Source: Glaciecola sp. UBA983 (lineage in GTDB: Bacteria > Pseudomonadota > Gammaproteobacteria > Enterobacterales > Alteromonadaceae). From it: DNA of 15,287 bases. Made by a program: the position numbers and the translations under genes. The stretch is taken from positions 1 through 15,287 of the forward strand of contig DBBN01000024.1 of the NCBI GenBank assembly GCA_002292215.1, read 5' to 3'. How positions within the stretch are numbered: the first letter of the stretch is position 1; each line of letters opens with the position of its first letter. A model generated the notes under the pieces. The model made no database searches, was not told the origin of the DNA, and worked only from the letters and a program-made list of their open reading frames with translations. Positions 7,478 to 15,286 of this stretch are shown in pieces.

Positions 7478-8380
7478 CTTCACATCTAAATAATTAAGTT
7501 GATATAAGATTTGTTTTTCTAAACGATCGACTGCTTCTTGACCTGCAGCATATAATTCCTTGGCTTTTTCGAACTCCAGTAAGCCAATATCACGCAGATG
7601 AGGCTCGATTAAAATATCAGGGGGATCGCCAGCTAGTCTGGAACGTGTTACTCGTGCTTGCATGATATCCAGACTATTACTCATGACACTCATAATACCT
7701 GGTGGAGTAGGGCCATTGTCTTTAGGCTCAGGAGAAAACCAACTGCGGATAAATCCTTGAGTTTTCGCTAATGTTTCATCGGTCTTTTGTTGCGCTCGAA
7801 CATGTGCTTGAGTATTTCTATCGAGCATTTCAGGTCTAAAATCAGCACTTAAATTTACGGCAATGACAAAGTCAGCACCTAAGCGACGACATAAATTCAC
7901 TGGAACCGGATTAACGACGGCACCATCAACGAGCCAACGACCATTAAATTTTACGGGTGGAAATAAAGCGGGGATTGCGCAAGATGCACGAACGGCTTCT
8001 ACGACTTCACCTTCCTTAAAGACCACTTCTCTTCCAGAATATAAATCGGTTGCGGTCAATGCAAAAGGTTTTTGCATTTCACTAAAGTTAGCAGCTGAAA
8101 ATTCATCCGCAAGTAATTTAAAAACTTGTTCGCCACTGGCTAACCCCCCGCGACTTATCCCAACGCCTAGCAAACGTAAGACTTGCCAATCACTCAACTC
8201 AAACGCCCATTCTTTTAATTTATTAAGATTGCCAGAGGCATAGGCAGCACCTACATAGGCACCAATTGAACAGCCTGTAACAACATCTATTTTTATACCA
8301 AGGGCTTCTAATGAATCAATAATCCCAAGATGGGTCCATCCTCTTGCTGCGCCGGCACCCAGTGCTAATCCAATCTTCAT
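7475..8380 (-). CDS. rssA: RssA-like patatin-family phospholipase/esterase
   Basis: Patatin-like serine hydrolase of the RssA (YchK) type. Length is 301 residues, close to the E. coli protein. All active-site elements are present: the oxyanion loop GAGAARG (8-14), the nucleophile elbow GCSIG with Ser38, and the catalytic Asp152 in VDGAVVNPVPV. There is no signal peptide, so it is probably cytoplasmic or peripheral. In E. coli rssA sits beside rssB, the sigma-S adaptor gene, and its biochemical role is not settled. Here it follows ttcA by 11 bases with a Shine-Dalgarno AAGGT before its ATG, and no rssB is in the window. It is the last gene of the leftward run. The assignment to RssA rather than another small patatin rests on length and overall sequence similarity. 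Confidence 0.88.
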   Translation of the reverse strand: MKIGLALGAGAARGWTHLGIIDSLEALGIKIDVVTGCSIGAYVGAAYASGNLNKLKEWAFELSDWQVLRLLGVGISRGGLASGEQVFKLLADEFSAANFSEMQKPFALTATDLYSGREVVFKEGEVVEAVRASCAIPALFPPVKFNGRWLVDGAVVNPVPVNLCRRLGADFVIAVNLSADFRPEMLDRNTQAHVRAQQKTDETLAKTQGFIRSWFSPEPKDNGPTPPGIMSVMSNSLDIMQARVTRSRLAGDPPDILIEPHLRDIGLLEFEKAKELYAAGQEAVDRLEKQILYQLNYLDVK

Positions 8381-8391
8381 AGTGACCTTAT

Positions 8392-9291
8392 TTATTTTAT
8401 TTCAAGGATCTCAATTGTAGTGTTTTCTACATTGTTGGTTGTTGTATTGTCTAGTTCAATAATAGCTGAATTAAATAATTGTGGCTCGTCAAAACCAATA
8501 TCACCATCAATGACAGGCTCACCTGTCGTAGTGATCCCTGTGAAATCATATAATGAATCATCAGCTAAATGTGACGGTACAACCTGTTGTAGTGATTTTG
8601 CCATTGACGCAATACGTGTAGGAAAACGTTTGTGCCAATCTTGTAACATGAGTTTAATTTGTTTACGTTGTAGGTTTTCTTGTGAGCCACACAAATTACA
8701 GGGAATGATTGGATATCCTTTCGATTCACTGTATTGCGCAATATCTGCTTCAGCACAAAAGGCTAAAGGACGAATGACAATCTGCTCGCCATTGTCAGAC
8801 ACCAATTTAGGTGGCATTGATTTTAGTTGACCACCATGAAACATATTCAAGAATAACGTTTCAAGCATGTCATCACGGTGATGACCTAGTGCGATCTTGG
8901 TAGCGTTATATTTTTTTGCTGTTTTATATAAAATAGCGCGACGTAAGCGTGAGCATAAAGCGCACGTGGTTTTACCTTCAGGGGTTTTTTCTTTTACAAT
9001 ACTGTAAGTATCTTCATTTACGATGTAATGTTCGATGCCTAATTCGGTCAAATATTCAGGCAGTATATGCGCGGGAAAACCAGGTTGTTTTTGATCCAAG
9101 TTTACTGCAAATACTTCAAACGATATTGGCGCAACTTGCTGTAAATAAAGTAAATTATCTAACATCGTATAAGAATCTTTACCACCTGACAAACAGGCCA
9201 TTACGCGATCACCATCTTCAATCATGGCATATTGAGTAATCGCTTGGGCGGTGAGTTTGCGAAGTTTGTTTTGCAGTTTTGTAATTACCAT
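8392..9291 (-). CDS. ttcA: tRNA 2-thiocytidine biosynthesis protein TtcA
   Basis: ATP-dependent enzyme that thiolates cytidine 32 of certain tRNAs to 2-thiocytidine, using a [4Fe-4S] cluster. The 299-residue protein has the PP-loop SGGKDS (35-40), the CxxC pair C110/C113 and a downstream cysteine motif IPCNLCGS (C198, C201). These supply the three cluster ligands of the family. GHHRDD (137-141) belongs to the nucleotide/tRNA-binding core. The C-terminal tail after about 270 is acidic and Asn/Thr-rich (a run of TTNNVENTT) and looks disordered. It starts 40 bases after uspE ends. Oxygen sensitivity of its cluster fits a neighbourhood dealing with low oxygen. Confidence 0.95.
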   Translation of the reverse strand: MVITKLQNKLRKLTAQAITQYAMIEDGDRVMACLSGGKDSYTMLDNLLYLQQVAPISFEVFAVNLDQKQPGFPAHILPEYLTELGIEHYIVNEDTYSIVKEKTPEGKTTCALCSRLRRAILYKTAKKYNATKIALGHHRDDMLETLFLNMFHGGQLKSMPPKLVSDNGEQIVIRPLAFCAEADIAQYSESKGYPIIPCNLCGSQENLQRKQIKLMLQDWHKRFPTRIASMAKSLQQVVPSHLADDSLYDFTGITTTGEPVIDGDIGFDEPQLFNSAIIELDNTTTNNVENTTIEILEIK

Positions 9292-9319
9292 AAGGGCGCC
9301 TAGTATTGTCTAAGCCGTA

Positions 9320-9325
9320 ATTATA
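9320..9325 (-). promoter_or_regulatory. Candidate -10 box for ttcA-rssA
   Basis: Read on the - strand, a perfect TATAAT lies in the 40-base gap between uspE and ttcA, 28 bases upstream of the ttcA ATG. The region 16-18 bases further upstream (inside the uspE 3' end) has no good -35, so this is a weak or activator-dependent promoter, or chance. Confidence 0.35.
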
Positions 9326-9331
9326 AACTGA

Positions 9332-10255
9332 TTAATGCCTGGGTGAAATAAAACCATCTGGTTTGATGGTTAATACATCACAATTGATATTATTCATAAT
9401 ATGCTCTGCAGTATTGCCCAAATTATGATTGGTAAATCCTGTCTGACTGCTACTGCCGATAATCAATAGATCAGCATGAATATTATTGGCGACGGATGAA
9501 ATCACCTGTTCTGGTAACCCTTCTTGGGCATACAAATTGTCACCACGGATATGATGGCGTAAACCGAACATATATAAGGCTTCTTTATGGTGATTTTGAA
9601 TCGCACTATTAAGTGCGTTAAAGGTGAAGCTAGGACTGGATTTTGCTATTGGTAGCGGGATCCGCGGATAAGCATTGACCAAATGTAAATTACTCGAAAA
9701 TAAACGAGCAAAATCCTCAGCGGTTGAGGTTAATTTTTCGTTTAAATCATTGTGATTACGGTCTTCATCTCCGGTATTCACTGCAGCTAATATTTCAGCA
9801 TACGATGGCCATTCATTATGTTTAACGAGTAAAACAGGAATTGGAGATTTACGCATTAAATGCCAATCAATAGGCATAAATATATGACTCGTGACAGTAT
9901 CATGTTGCTTGGTAGACTTGATAATAATATCAGCCTGCTCTTCAGCTGCGGTTTCAACAATACTATCATACTCACGCTTATTCCAATTAATGGCAGTCAG
10001 CGTCCGATGTGGTAACTCATAAGATTCGATCAAATCTGATAAGGCTTGATATTGATCGGCTATATATTCAGCCCTAAACTCTTCTCGTTCTTGCGGAGAC
10101 AACATCGTTGTTAAGTCATAAGTGGGATGGTATACGGTCATTAAGACCATCAGTTTAGCGCCCGTTTTATTGACTAAATCAATACCACGTCGTAAAGCGG
10201 GTTGCTCAATCTGTGAGGGGGCTATCACCACTAATACAGAGTTTATATCTATCAT
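9332..10255 (-). CDS. uspE: Universal stress protein UspE (tandem Usp domains)
   Basis: Cytoplasmic universal stress protein with two Usp domains in tandem (about 1-150 and 160-305), the architecture of E. coli UspE, which is about the same length (here 307). The first domain begins INSVLVVIAPSQ; the linker contains LSPQEREEFRAEYIADQYQAL. The second domain ends with the nucleotide-binding-like loop GSSSQTGFTNHNLGNTAEHIM and the strand DVLTIKPDGF. In E. coli, uspE (ydaA) also lies near fnr and is linked to motility, adhesion and stress survival. Here a dedicated promoter with an FNR box lies in the 107-base gap after fnr. A GGA about 10 bases before the ATG is the only Shine-Dalgarno candidate. 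Confidence 0.93.
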   Translation of the reverse strand: MIDINSVLVVIAPSQIEQPALRRGIDLVNKTGAKLMVLMTVYHPTYDLTTMLSPQEREEFRAEYIADQYQALSDLIESYELPHRTLTAINWNKREYDSIVETAAEEQADIIIKSTKQHDTVTSHIFMPIDWHLMRKSPIPVLLVKHNEWPSYAEILAAVNTGDEDRNHNDLNEKLTSTAEDFARLFSSNLHLVNAYPRIPLPIAKSSPSFTFNALNSAIQNHHKEALYMFGLRHHIRGDNLYAQEGLPEQVISSVANNIHADLLIIGSSSQTGFTNHNLGNTAEHIMNNINCDVLTIKPDGFISPRH

Positions 10256-10304
10256 AATTTCAATCCGAGCTAATATACGCTTGAACTATAAAATGTCAGT
10301 TAGA

Positions 10305-10310
10305 TTTATA
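10305..10310 (-). promoter_or_regulatory. -10 element of the uspE promoter
   Basis: On the - strand TATAAA lies at 10310-10305, predicting a start of transcription near 10298 and a leader of about 43 bases. No -35 like TTGACA is found 16-18 bases upstream, as expected for an activator-dependent promoter. It is correctly spaced from the FNR box at 10332-10345. Confidence 0.65.
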
Positions 10311-10331
10311 CTACTGTTAAACCAGTTTCAG

Positions 10332-10345
10332 TTGATTAAGATCAT
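10332..10345 (-). promoter_or_regulatory. FNR box upstream of uspE
   Basis: TTGAT-TAAG-ATCAT on the + strand (ATGAT-CTTA-ATCAA on the - strand) matches 9 of the 10 defined bases of the FNR consensus TTGATNNNNATCAA. Its centre is about 40-41 bases from the start of transcription predicted by the -10 at 10305-10310. This is the class II position at which FNR contacts RNA polymerase. The site begins only 17 bases after the fnr stop codon, so the regulator gene lies immediately upstream of its likely target. Confidence 0.8.
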
Positions 10346-10362
10346 ATTTATGACGTACAAAA

Positions 10363-11100
10363 CTACGCCATTTTGATTAATAGATCGTTATGTAAGCCTT
10401 GTGAACGATTATAGATGGTTTCGTAATCAATGATTTCAATTAGCTTACCGTCAACTCTGATCAAGTTCTCTTTTTGAAAACGAGTCAATAAACGGGAGAT
10501 CGTTTCTACTGTTAACCCTAAATAATTACCAATTTCATTGCGGGTCATCGATAAGTTAAATTGTTTGTCGGAAAAGCCACGTTCAGAGAAACGCTGCGAC
10601 AGCTGAGCTAAAAAATACAGTAGACGTTCTTCCGCTTTACGTTTATTAAGCAACATCATCAATTCTTGACCTTGTTTAATATCATCACTCATACAGGTCA
10701 TGATTTGCTTGCGTAACGTAGGGAAGCGCTCTGCCATTTGTTCGAGTGTTGTGTAGGGGACTTCACATACCATAGAGGTTTCTAGGGCTGTTGCACTAGA
10801 CTGGTGATGCTGTGTACTCAGCGCATCAAAGCCGATGAGGTCGCCTGGCAAGTGAAACCCAACAATCTGCTCTTGGCCATTACTCGTCGTAATATACGAC
10901 TTAAATGAACCGCTACGAACCGCATAGAGGGATTTAAATTTACTTTGCGCTTCGACGAGTAAATCATGTTTATGTAACGGTTTTTTTCGTTCAATGATTT
11001 CGTCTAGTGTTTTTAGTTCGTTTTCGTCAAGACTAACGGGTAAGCATAAATGTGAAAAACTGCATGATTGGCAGTGTATCGAAAAGTCCATTTTATTCAT
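10363..11100 (-). CDS. fnr: Oxygen-responsive regulator Fnr (EtrA)
   Basis: Global anaerobic regulator of the Crp-Fnr family. It dimerises and binds DNA when its [4Fe-4S] cluster is intact. With the ATG at 11100 it is 245 residues. Cluster ligands C10, C13 and C19 keep the C-x2-C-x5-C spacing of E. coli Fnr, and C112 is the fourth ligand. A cNMP-like beta-roll (about 30-125), a long dimerisation helix (about 130-155) and the helix-turn-helix follow. The recognition helix ETISRLL has E199, S202 and R203, identical to Fnr, so the target TTGATNNNNATCAA is expected. Starts at GTG 11112 (+4 residues) or ATG 11091 (-3) are possible; none has a clear Shine-Dalgarno. The segment before the first cysteine is about ten residues shorter than in E. 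coli. It lies between the cbb3 assembly genes and uspE. Confidence 0.96.
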   Translation of the reverse strand: MNKMDFSIHCQSCSFSHLCLPVSLDENELKTLDEIIERKKPLHKHDLLVEAQSKFKSLYAVRSGSFKSYITTSNGQEQIVGFHLPGDLIGFDALSTQHHQSSATALETSMVCEVPYTTLEQMAERFPTLRKQIMTCMSDDIKQGQELMMLLNKRKAEERLLYFLAQLSQRFSERGFSDKQFNLSMTRNEIGNYLGLTVETISRLLTRFQKENLIRVDGKLIEIIDYETIYNRSQGLHNDLLIKMA

Positions 11101-11118
11101 AATGTTGTGCACGCCATT

Positions 11119-11143
11119 AAAATTAAGAAAGGGTTTTAATTTT
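11119..11143. repeat. AT-rich inverted repeat upstream of fnr
   Basis: AAAATTAA (11119-11126) and TTAATTTT (11136-11143) are perfect reverse complements 9 bases apart. They lie in the 60-base gap between the TauE-like gene and fnr, where an fnr promoter or operator would be expected. It does not match the FNR consensus. Regulator site or chance. Confidence 0.35.
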
Positions 11144-11160
11144 TATTAGTATCATTTATT

Positions 11161-11820
11161 CTAGTGCATTAGTGTCATAGTTAGCAATGTGATCGCCGAA
11201 ATAATAACTATTACAGAAATTAATTTTCGCGCTAATGGTTGCGTAAATAGCTCATGTAAATATTGTCCACTCATACTGGTTGCAAACAGGGCTGGCAATG
11301 TACCTAAACCAAAACAAAGCATGACTAAAGCACCATTTGTTGCGCTGCCTGAGCCCATCGCCCAGGCTAAAGTAGAATAGACCAGACCACACGGCAACCA
11401 TCCCCAAATCATGCCATAAGGTACTGCTTTCATTGCATTATTTAAAGGTAAAAAACGAGCTGATAGGGGTTTGATTAATGAGAAAAAACGTCCACCTATG
11501 CGTTCTAACCACGTTAACGATTGCGTAAAACCGCCAATATAAAAGCCTAATAACAGGAGTAAAACACTGGAGAAAATCAGTAAGATTTTTGGGCTGATAA
11601 AGGTATGTTGCGTTAACATATCACCAGAATATCCGACGGCAGCGCCTGCTATCGAATAACTGAAAATGCGACCAAAGTTGTAGGCAGCTAAGAGATGATA
11701 CCGGCCAACAGTCGGTGTTGCACTAAAAAGTAAGCTACTAGCAATCCCACCGCACATACCAACACAATGTACACCGCCGGCTAGACCGATCAGTAATGCA
11801 GTTATATAAATTGAATCCAT
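11161..11820 (-). CDS. TauE/SafE- or DsbD-like membrane protein of the cbb3 assembly cluster
   Basis: A 219-residue integral membrane protein with about six helices, of the family often labelled sulfite exporter TauE/SafE or DsbD_2 (cytochrome c biogenesis transmembrane region). The N-terminal motif GLAGGVHCVGMCGG (about 12-25) with two cysteines, and GWLPCGLVYSTLAWAMGSG in the middle with another cysteine, are the recognisable marks; such His/Cys positions in membrane helices suggest metal or thiol chemistry. Members are regularly found directly after ccoS, so a role in copper or haem supply to cbb3 oxidase is likely but not established. It begins 12 bases after ccoS. ATG at 11820 is preferred to an in-frame TTG at 11829; neither has a clear Shine-Dalgarno. 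Confidence 0.85.
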   Translation of the reverse strand: MDSIYITALLIGLAGGVHCVGMCGGIASSLLFSATPTVGRYHLLAAYNFGRIFSYSIAGAAVGYSGDMLTQHTFISPKILLIFSSVLLLLLGFYIGGFTQSLTWLERIGGRFFSLIKPLSARFLPLNNAMKAVPYGMIWGWLPCGLVYSTLAWAMGSGSATNGALVMLCFGLGTLPALFATSMSGQYLHELFTQPLARKLISVIVIISAITLLTMTLMH

Positions 11821-11832
11821 ATCGAGCAACGA

Positions 11833-12093
11833 CTAGTGGCTATCCGGCTTGTGGTCAGCCGAAGTGATATTAGGCGGTGTAGGTGAGGTTGTTGATGGGG
11901 AGGGTGATTTAGGTTCTGCTGCGGCTTGGGGAGCGGGTGTAACAATATCTGCAACGTCATCGTCAAATAAAATCGCCGATCCTTGTCTTTCTAGATCATC
12001 AAACTGATTTGCTTTAACCGCCCAAAAAAACACGAGCAGTGCAATAGCGACGATAATAATCGCGATAGGTATTAAGACATATATGACATTCAT
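11833..12093 (-). CDS. ccoS: cbb3 oxidase assembly protein CcoS, with a long C-terminal tail
   Basis: Small single-span membrane protein needed to mature cbb3-type cytochrome c oxidase (insertion of cofactors into CcoN in other species). Residues 1-27 form the membrane helix; the family signature FFWAVKANQFDDLERQGSAILFDDD follows at about 23-47. CcoS is usually 50-70 residues; this one has 86 because of a tail from about 48 rich in Pro, Ser, Thr and Ala (PAPQAAAEPKSPSPSTTS and on), ending with Asp, His and Ser. The ATG overlaps the ccoI stop as ATGA, so the two are translationally coupled. Confidence 0.93.
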   Translation of the reverse strand: MNVIYVLIPIAIIIVAIALLVFFWAVKANQFDDLERQGSAILFDDDVADIVTPAPQAAAEPKSPSPSTTSPTPPNITSADHKPDSH

Positions 12094-14504
12094 TTAGATA
12101 AATCCGATTGCTGAAACGACAAAAGTCGAGATGAGTTATAAACAACAATAATAGAACTAATTGACATACCCAAGGCAGCCATCCAAGGTGTCAGTATACC
12201 AGTTATAGCAAAAGGTAGCACCACAAGGTTATAACCAATCGCCCACATAAAGTTTTGAATGATGGTACGTTTGCAAGCTGTAGCTATAGCTAATAATTGG
12301 GTGAGGGGAGCTAAGCTGGGTTGTAAAAAAATCACATCAGAGGCGCTTTTTGCTAAATCAGAGGCGTTGCCCACACTAATAGACACATTTGCTTGAGCGA
12401 GTACTGGGGAATCGTTAATGCCATCGCCTAACATTAATACATGCTCACCTAAAACTTGACGTTCGCGAACATAAGCAAGCTTTTGTGCAGGAGTACAATG
12501 GGCTTTGATATGGTGGATCGGCAGCTGCTTGGCAATGGTTTCAACATTGATCTGTGCATCACCGCTTAGTATTGTTTGTTGGTATTGCGCAAGGCGTATT
12601 AATGTTGCTTGAGTATCGGGTTTAAGTGAATCATTTAACCAGATCCCGCCTAATAACTGTGTATCAGATTCAACATAGATAGTCGCGTCAGCTAGAACCG
12701 TATACTGCGCGATTGCCGCTTGATGACGCATAAATTGGCGTGTGCCACAACGAATAAGTATGCCATCAATTGTCCCTTCGACACCCAAATTAAGATATTG
12801 CTTAGGTGTGCTAACGTGTGTGGTTTCAATCTGTGAAAAAGCTTGGGCAATAGGATGTTCTGAAAAGGCCTCAATACTTGCAACATAAGACAATAATCTA
12901 TCTGACGTGATATCAGTGATTGATTCGGTACGAACGATTGAAAACTTTCCCTGCGTCAGCGTGCCCGTTTTATCGAAAACGAGATGATCAATATGGGTCA
13001 AGGCTTCCAGTACGTTTGCTTGTTTGATTAGTACACCGTCTTGTTGTAACCGCGCCATAGCTGAGGTTAATGCTGAGGGTGTAGCCAGACCTAAAGCACA
13101 AGGACAGGTAGCAATGAGTATTGATACCGTGATCCAAAATGCATCCTCATTGCCCAATGTATGCCATACGGCAAAAGTAATACTTGCGATTAATAAGACT
13201 GCAACGACGAAATATTGCGATAATTTATCGGCCATTTGCGCGATAGCCGGTTTTTGTGACATTGCATCCGTTTGCAGACGCAAGATTTGATTGACTAAGG
13301 CATATTTTAATTCGGCTCTGACCCTAATTATTATACTGTTATGTTGATTGATTGTGCCGCCAAAGACACTCTGACCGATACCTTTGGTCACCGGTTCAAA
13401 TTCGCCGGTTAGCATTGATTCATTAATATGCGTGTTGCCTTCGATTATTTCTCCATCAATCGGTATGGTCTCGCCGGCTTTGACTAATACAATCTGACCT
13501 GGGGTTAATGACTTTGCAGTGACAATCGTTTGTTCATGGGTCTGTGGGGCTAGGACTGTTGCACTTACCGGTACGTATTTCATTGTGTTTGAAGCGATTT
13601 CAGTCGCTTTATAGCGTGCTCGATGTTCCAGAAAACGACTGGTCAGCAAAAAGAAAATAAACATGCATATCGATTCAAAATAGACTTCACCAGTATGCAG
13701 GTAGGTCGCTTTTATTCCTGCAATATAGGTTCCCATAATCGCTAAGGTAACTGGTACATCCATGTTTAAGACGCGTTGCGACAATGCTTTTATTGCCCCA
13801 AGATAAAACGTTGAACCGGCATAAAACACAACAGGAGTAGTTAATACCAAACTGATCCACTGAAAATACTCGCGCATAACAGCGTCGATATTACCCAGCC
13901 AATCAAAATAAAATCCCATTGATAACATCATGACCTGCATGGTCATGATCCCTGCGAGTCCTAGTTGCTTGATGAAGCGTTTATGTTCTGTTTGATAGGT
14001 TAGTTCATGTTGTTCTGGAGAAAACGGTTGAGCATCGTAGCCAATACCAGATAAGCCACCTAGGATAGTGGATAGGGAAGTCAACGTAGGATCCCATTTG
14101 ATTGACGCACGAGCAGCCCCAACATTCACTGTATTTTGTATGATCCCCGCCTGCTTAACTAAGTGACGTTCAATGAGCCAGCCACAGGCGGCACAAGTGA
14201 TGCCTTCGAGAGTTAATTGCACTTCTTTAAGATTGCCTTGGTCGAGGACAAAATCTTGTTGGAGTTCAGGGGCATCGTAGACACTGACTTTCGCTAATAA
14301 TTCCGCTTGTTCTGAAGCGGATGGCGCGCGTTGGGCTTTTTCAGTGCGAAATTGATAGTAGTCGGTTAACTGATTGTCAACAATGGACTGAGCGACCGCA
14401 GCGCAACCTGGACAGCACATAACTTGAGGTTGGTCAAACACACGCACAACAAATGAATGATCATCTGGTGCTGCTAAACCACAATGAAAACAAGTATAGT
14501 CCAT
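12090..14504 (-). CDS. ccoI: Copper-transporting P1B-type ATPase CcoI (FixI)
   Basis: Inner-membrane Cu+ exporter that delivers copper for the haem-copper centre of cbb3 oxidase. The 804-residue protein has the long cysteine-rich N-terminus of the CcoI/FixI type: C5-x2-C8, a CCPGC motif, then a heavy-metal-associated domain with GITCAACGW. Eight membrane helices follow, with the copper-binding C467-P468-C469 in ATCPCALGL. The actuator motif TGEFEPV, the phosphorylated Asp511 in DKTGTLTQG and the hinge GDGINDSPVLA are all intact. It starts 20 bases after ccoH and overlaps ccoS by 4 bases. The N-terminal cysteines distinguish it from CopA-type detoxification pumps. Confidence 0.96.
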   Translation of the reverse strand: MDYTCFHCGLAAPDDHSFVVRVFDQPQVMCCPGCAAVAQSIVDNQLTDYYQFRTEKAQRAPSASEQAELLAKVSVYDAPELQQDFVLDQGNLKEVQLTLEGITCAACGWLIERHLVKQAGIIQNTVNVGAARASIKWDPTLTSLSTILGGLSGIGYDAQPFSPEQHELTYQTEHKRFIKQLGLAGIMTMQVMMLSMGFYFDWLGNIDAVMREYFQWISLVLTTPVVFYAGSTFYLGAIKALSQRVLNMDVPVTLAIMGTYIAGIKATYLHTGEVYFESICMFIFFLLTSRFLEHRARYKATEIASNTMKYVPVSATVLAPQTHEQTIVTAKSLTPGQIVLVKAGETIPIDGEIIEGNTHINESMLTGEFEPVTKGIGQSVFGGTINQHNSIIIRVRAELKYALVNQILRLQTDAMSQKPAIAQMADKLSQYFVVAVLLIASITFAVWHTLGNEDAFWITVSILIATCPCALGLATPSALTSAMARLQQDGVLIKQANVLEALTHIDHLVFDKTGTLTQGKFSIVRTESITDITSDRLLSYVASIEAFSEHPIAQAFSQIETTHVSTPKQYLNLGVEGTIDGILIRCGTRQFMRHQAAIAQYTVLADATIYVESDTQLLGGIWLNDSLKPDTQATLIRLAQYQQTILSGDAQINVETIAKQLPIHHIKAHCTPAQKLAYVRERQVLGEHVLMLGDGINDSPVLAQANVSISVGNASDLAKSASDVIFLQPSLAPLTQLLAIATACKRTIIQNFMWAIGYNLVVLPFAITGILTPWMAALGMSISSIIVVYNSSRLLSFQQSDLSK

Positions 14505-14524
14505 GAGTGAATTAGACCCTTACC

Positions 14525-15034
14525 TTATTCGGGCTCAAAGGAGATAGTGTCAGAGTAGGGTAAATGCATTGTTTTTTGAATTTTCCATTGTTCATCTAAA
14601 GGGGTCAAAGAGACCTTCCATTTTCCGATAATATCGGTGCTGTGACTTCCACGATAAACGCCAGCAGCGTCCCGCGTCAATAACAGTTCAAAGTCACGTG
14701 CAGCAATAGTCACATGATAAAAGTTTAATCGCAGAGCTTGACCCTGTTTAGGCGCACCTGAATTAAAGGTTAATGCTACGCTGTCACCATTAATGTTGAG
14801 AGAAGTAGTAATATTTAACGTTTGTGCTAGCTCTATTTTGTCTAGACGGGTATTGATGACGCGGCCTTCTTTATAATACTCATCCACTACCAGATCATTA
14901 TCTGTCGTGACAGCTAACTTGGCGTAATTAAGCGAAAAGATCATTGATGATAGCGGCACCAAAATTAAAAACCATGGCCAAAATTGTTTGTACCAAGGCG
15001 TGTTTGCATCGGTAGGTGAGTCTGATGGGTGCAT
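14525..15034 (-). CDS. ccoH: CcoH/FixH family cbb3 oxidase assembly protein
   Basis: Membrane-anchored protein needed for assembly or stability of cbb3 oxidase; in other bacteria CcoH stays bound to the oxidase. The 169-residue protein has a short polar N-terminus with the PWYKQFWPWFLILVP segment, one membrane helix (about 18-37) and NDLVVDEYYKEGRVIN (about 45-60), a typical FixH stretch. A beta-rich periplasmic domain follows, ending in the RGSHSTDIIGKWKVSLTP strands. A GGAG Shine-Dalgarno (15043-15040) lies 5 bases before the ATG. It is the first gene of the assembly set, separated from ccoP by a terminator. Confidence 0.9.
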   Translation of the reverse strand: MHPSDSPTDANTPWYKQFWPWFLILVPLSSMIFSLNYAKLAVTTDNDLVVDEYYKEGRVINTRLDKIELAQTLNITTSLNINGDSVALTFNSGAPKQGQALRLNFYHVTIAARDFELLLTRDAAGVYRGSHSTDIIGKWKVSLTPLDEQWKIQKTMHLPYSDTISFEPE

Positions 15035-15064
15035 GGCTACTCCAAGTGAGGGGGATATTGTAAA

Positions 15065-15070
15065 ATTATA
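15065..15070 (-). promoter_or_regulatory. Candidate -10 box for ccoH-ccoI-ccoS
   Basis: TATAAT on the - strand, 30 bases upstream of the ccoH ATG and just after the terminator of the preceding operon. No convincing -35 and no FNR box is found near it, so the promoter is a suggestion only; partial read-through from ccoNOQP is the alternative. Confidence 0.4.
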
Positions 15071-15074
15071 AGAT

Positions 15075-15105
15075 TAAAATAAAAAGCCCCGTTAAAACGA
15101 GGCTT
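15075..15105 (-). terminator. Rho-independent terminator after ccoP
   Basis: On the - strand AAGCC-T-CG pairs with CG-G-GGCTT around a short A/T loop (stem arms 15098-15105 and 15084-15091, one mismatch), followed at once by a T-rich run (TTTTTATTTT). It begins about 20 bases after the ccoP stop codon, so it ends the ccoNOQP transcript before the assembly genes. Confidence 0.8.
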
Positions 15106-15124
15106 CTAGCATACCATAAACCAT

Positions 15125-15286
15125 TTATTTATTAGATAAACTATATATATATGAAGCAACTACATGGATCTTATCATCACCTAGTGTTTTACTAAATGCT
15201 GGCATCACACCATTGCGACCGTAAGTGAGTGTTTCTGTAACACTTCGTTTACTGCCACCATATAACCACACGTTATCAGTCAAGTT
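15125..15286 (-). CDS. ccoP: cbb3 cytochrome c oxidase diheme subunit CcoP, C-terminal end only
   Basis: The last 53 codons and stop of a gene that enters from beyond the right edge. Translation reads NLTDNVWLYGG, then GVMPAFSKTL and ends ASYIYSLSNK. LTD-x-x-WLYGGS and the Met in GVMPAF (axial haem ligand of the second cytochrome c domain) are the characteristic C-terminus of CcoP, the electron-accepting diheme subunit of cbb3 oxidase. The CxxCH haem motifs lie outside the window. The gene order ccoP-ccoH-ccoI-ccoS supports the call; ccoN, ccoO and ccoQ are expected further right. Confidence 0.92.
   Translation of the reverse strand, partial: NLTDNVWLYGGSKRSVTETLTYGRNGVMPAFSKTLGDDKIHVVASYIYSLSNK

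Noticed and set aside
7863..8243. Open frame of 126 codons on the + strand
   Set aside because: Antisense shadow of rssA, whose catalytic motifs are intact on the other strand; basic, Ser/Thr/Pro-rich composition without any family resemblance.
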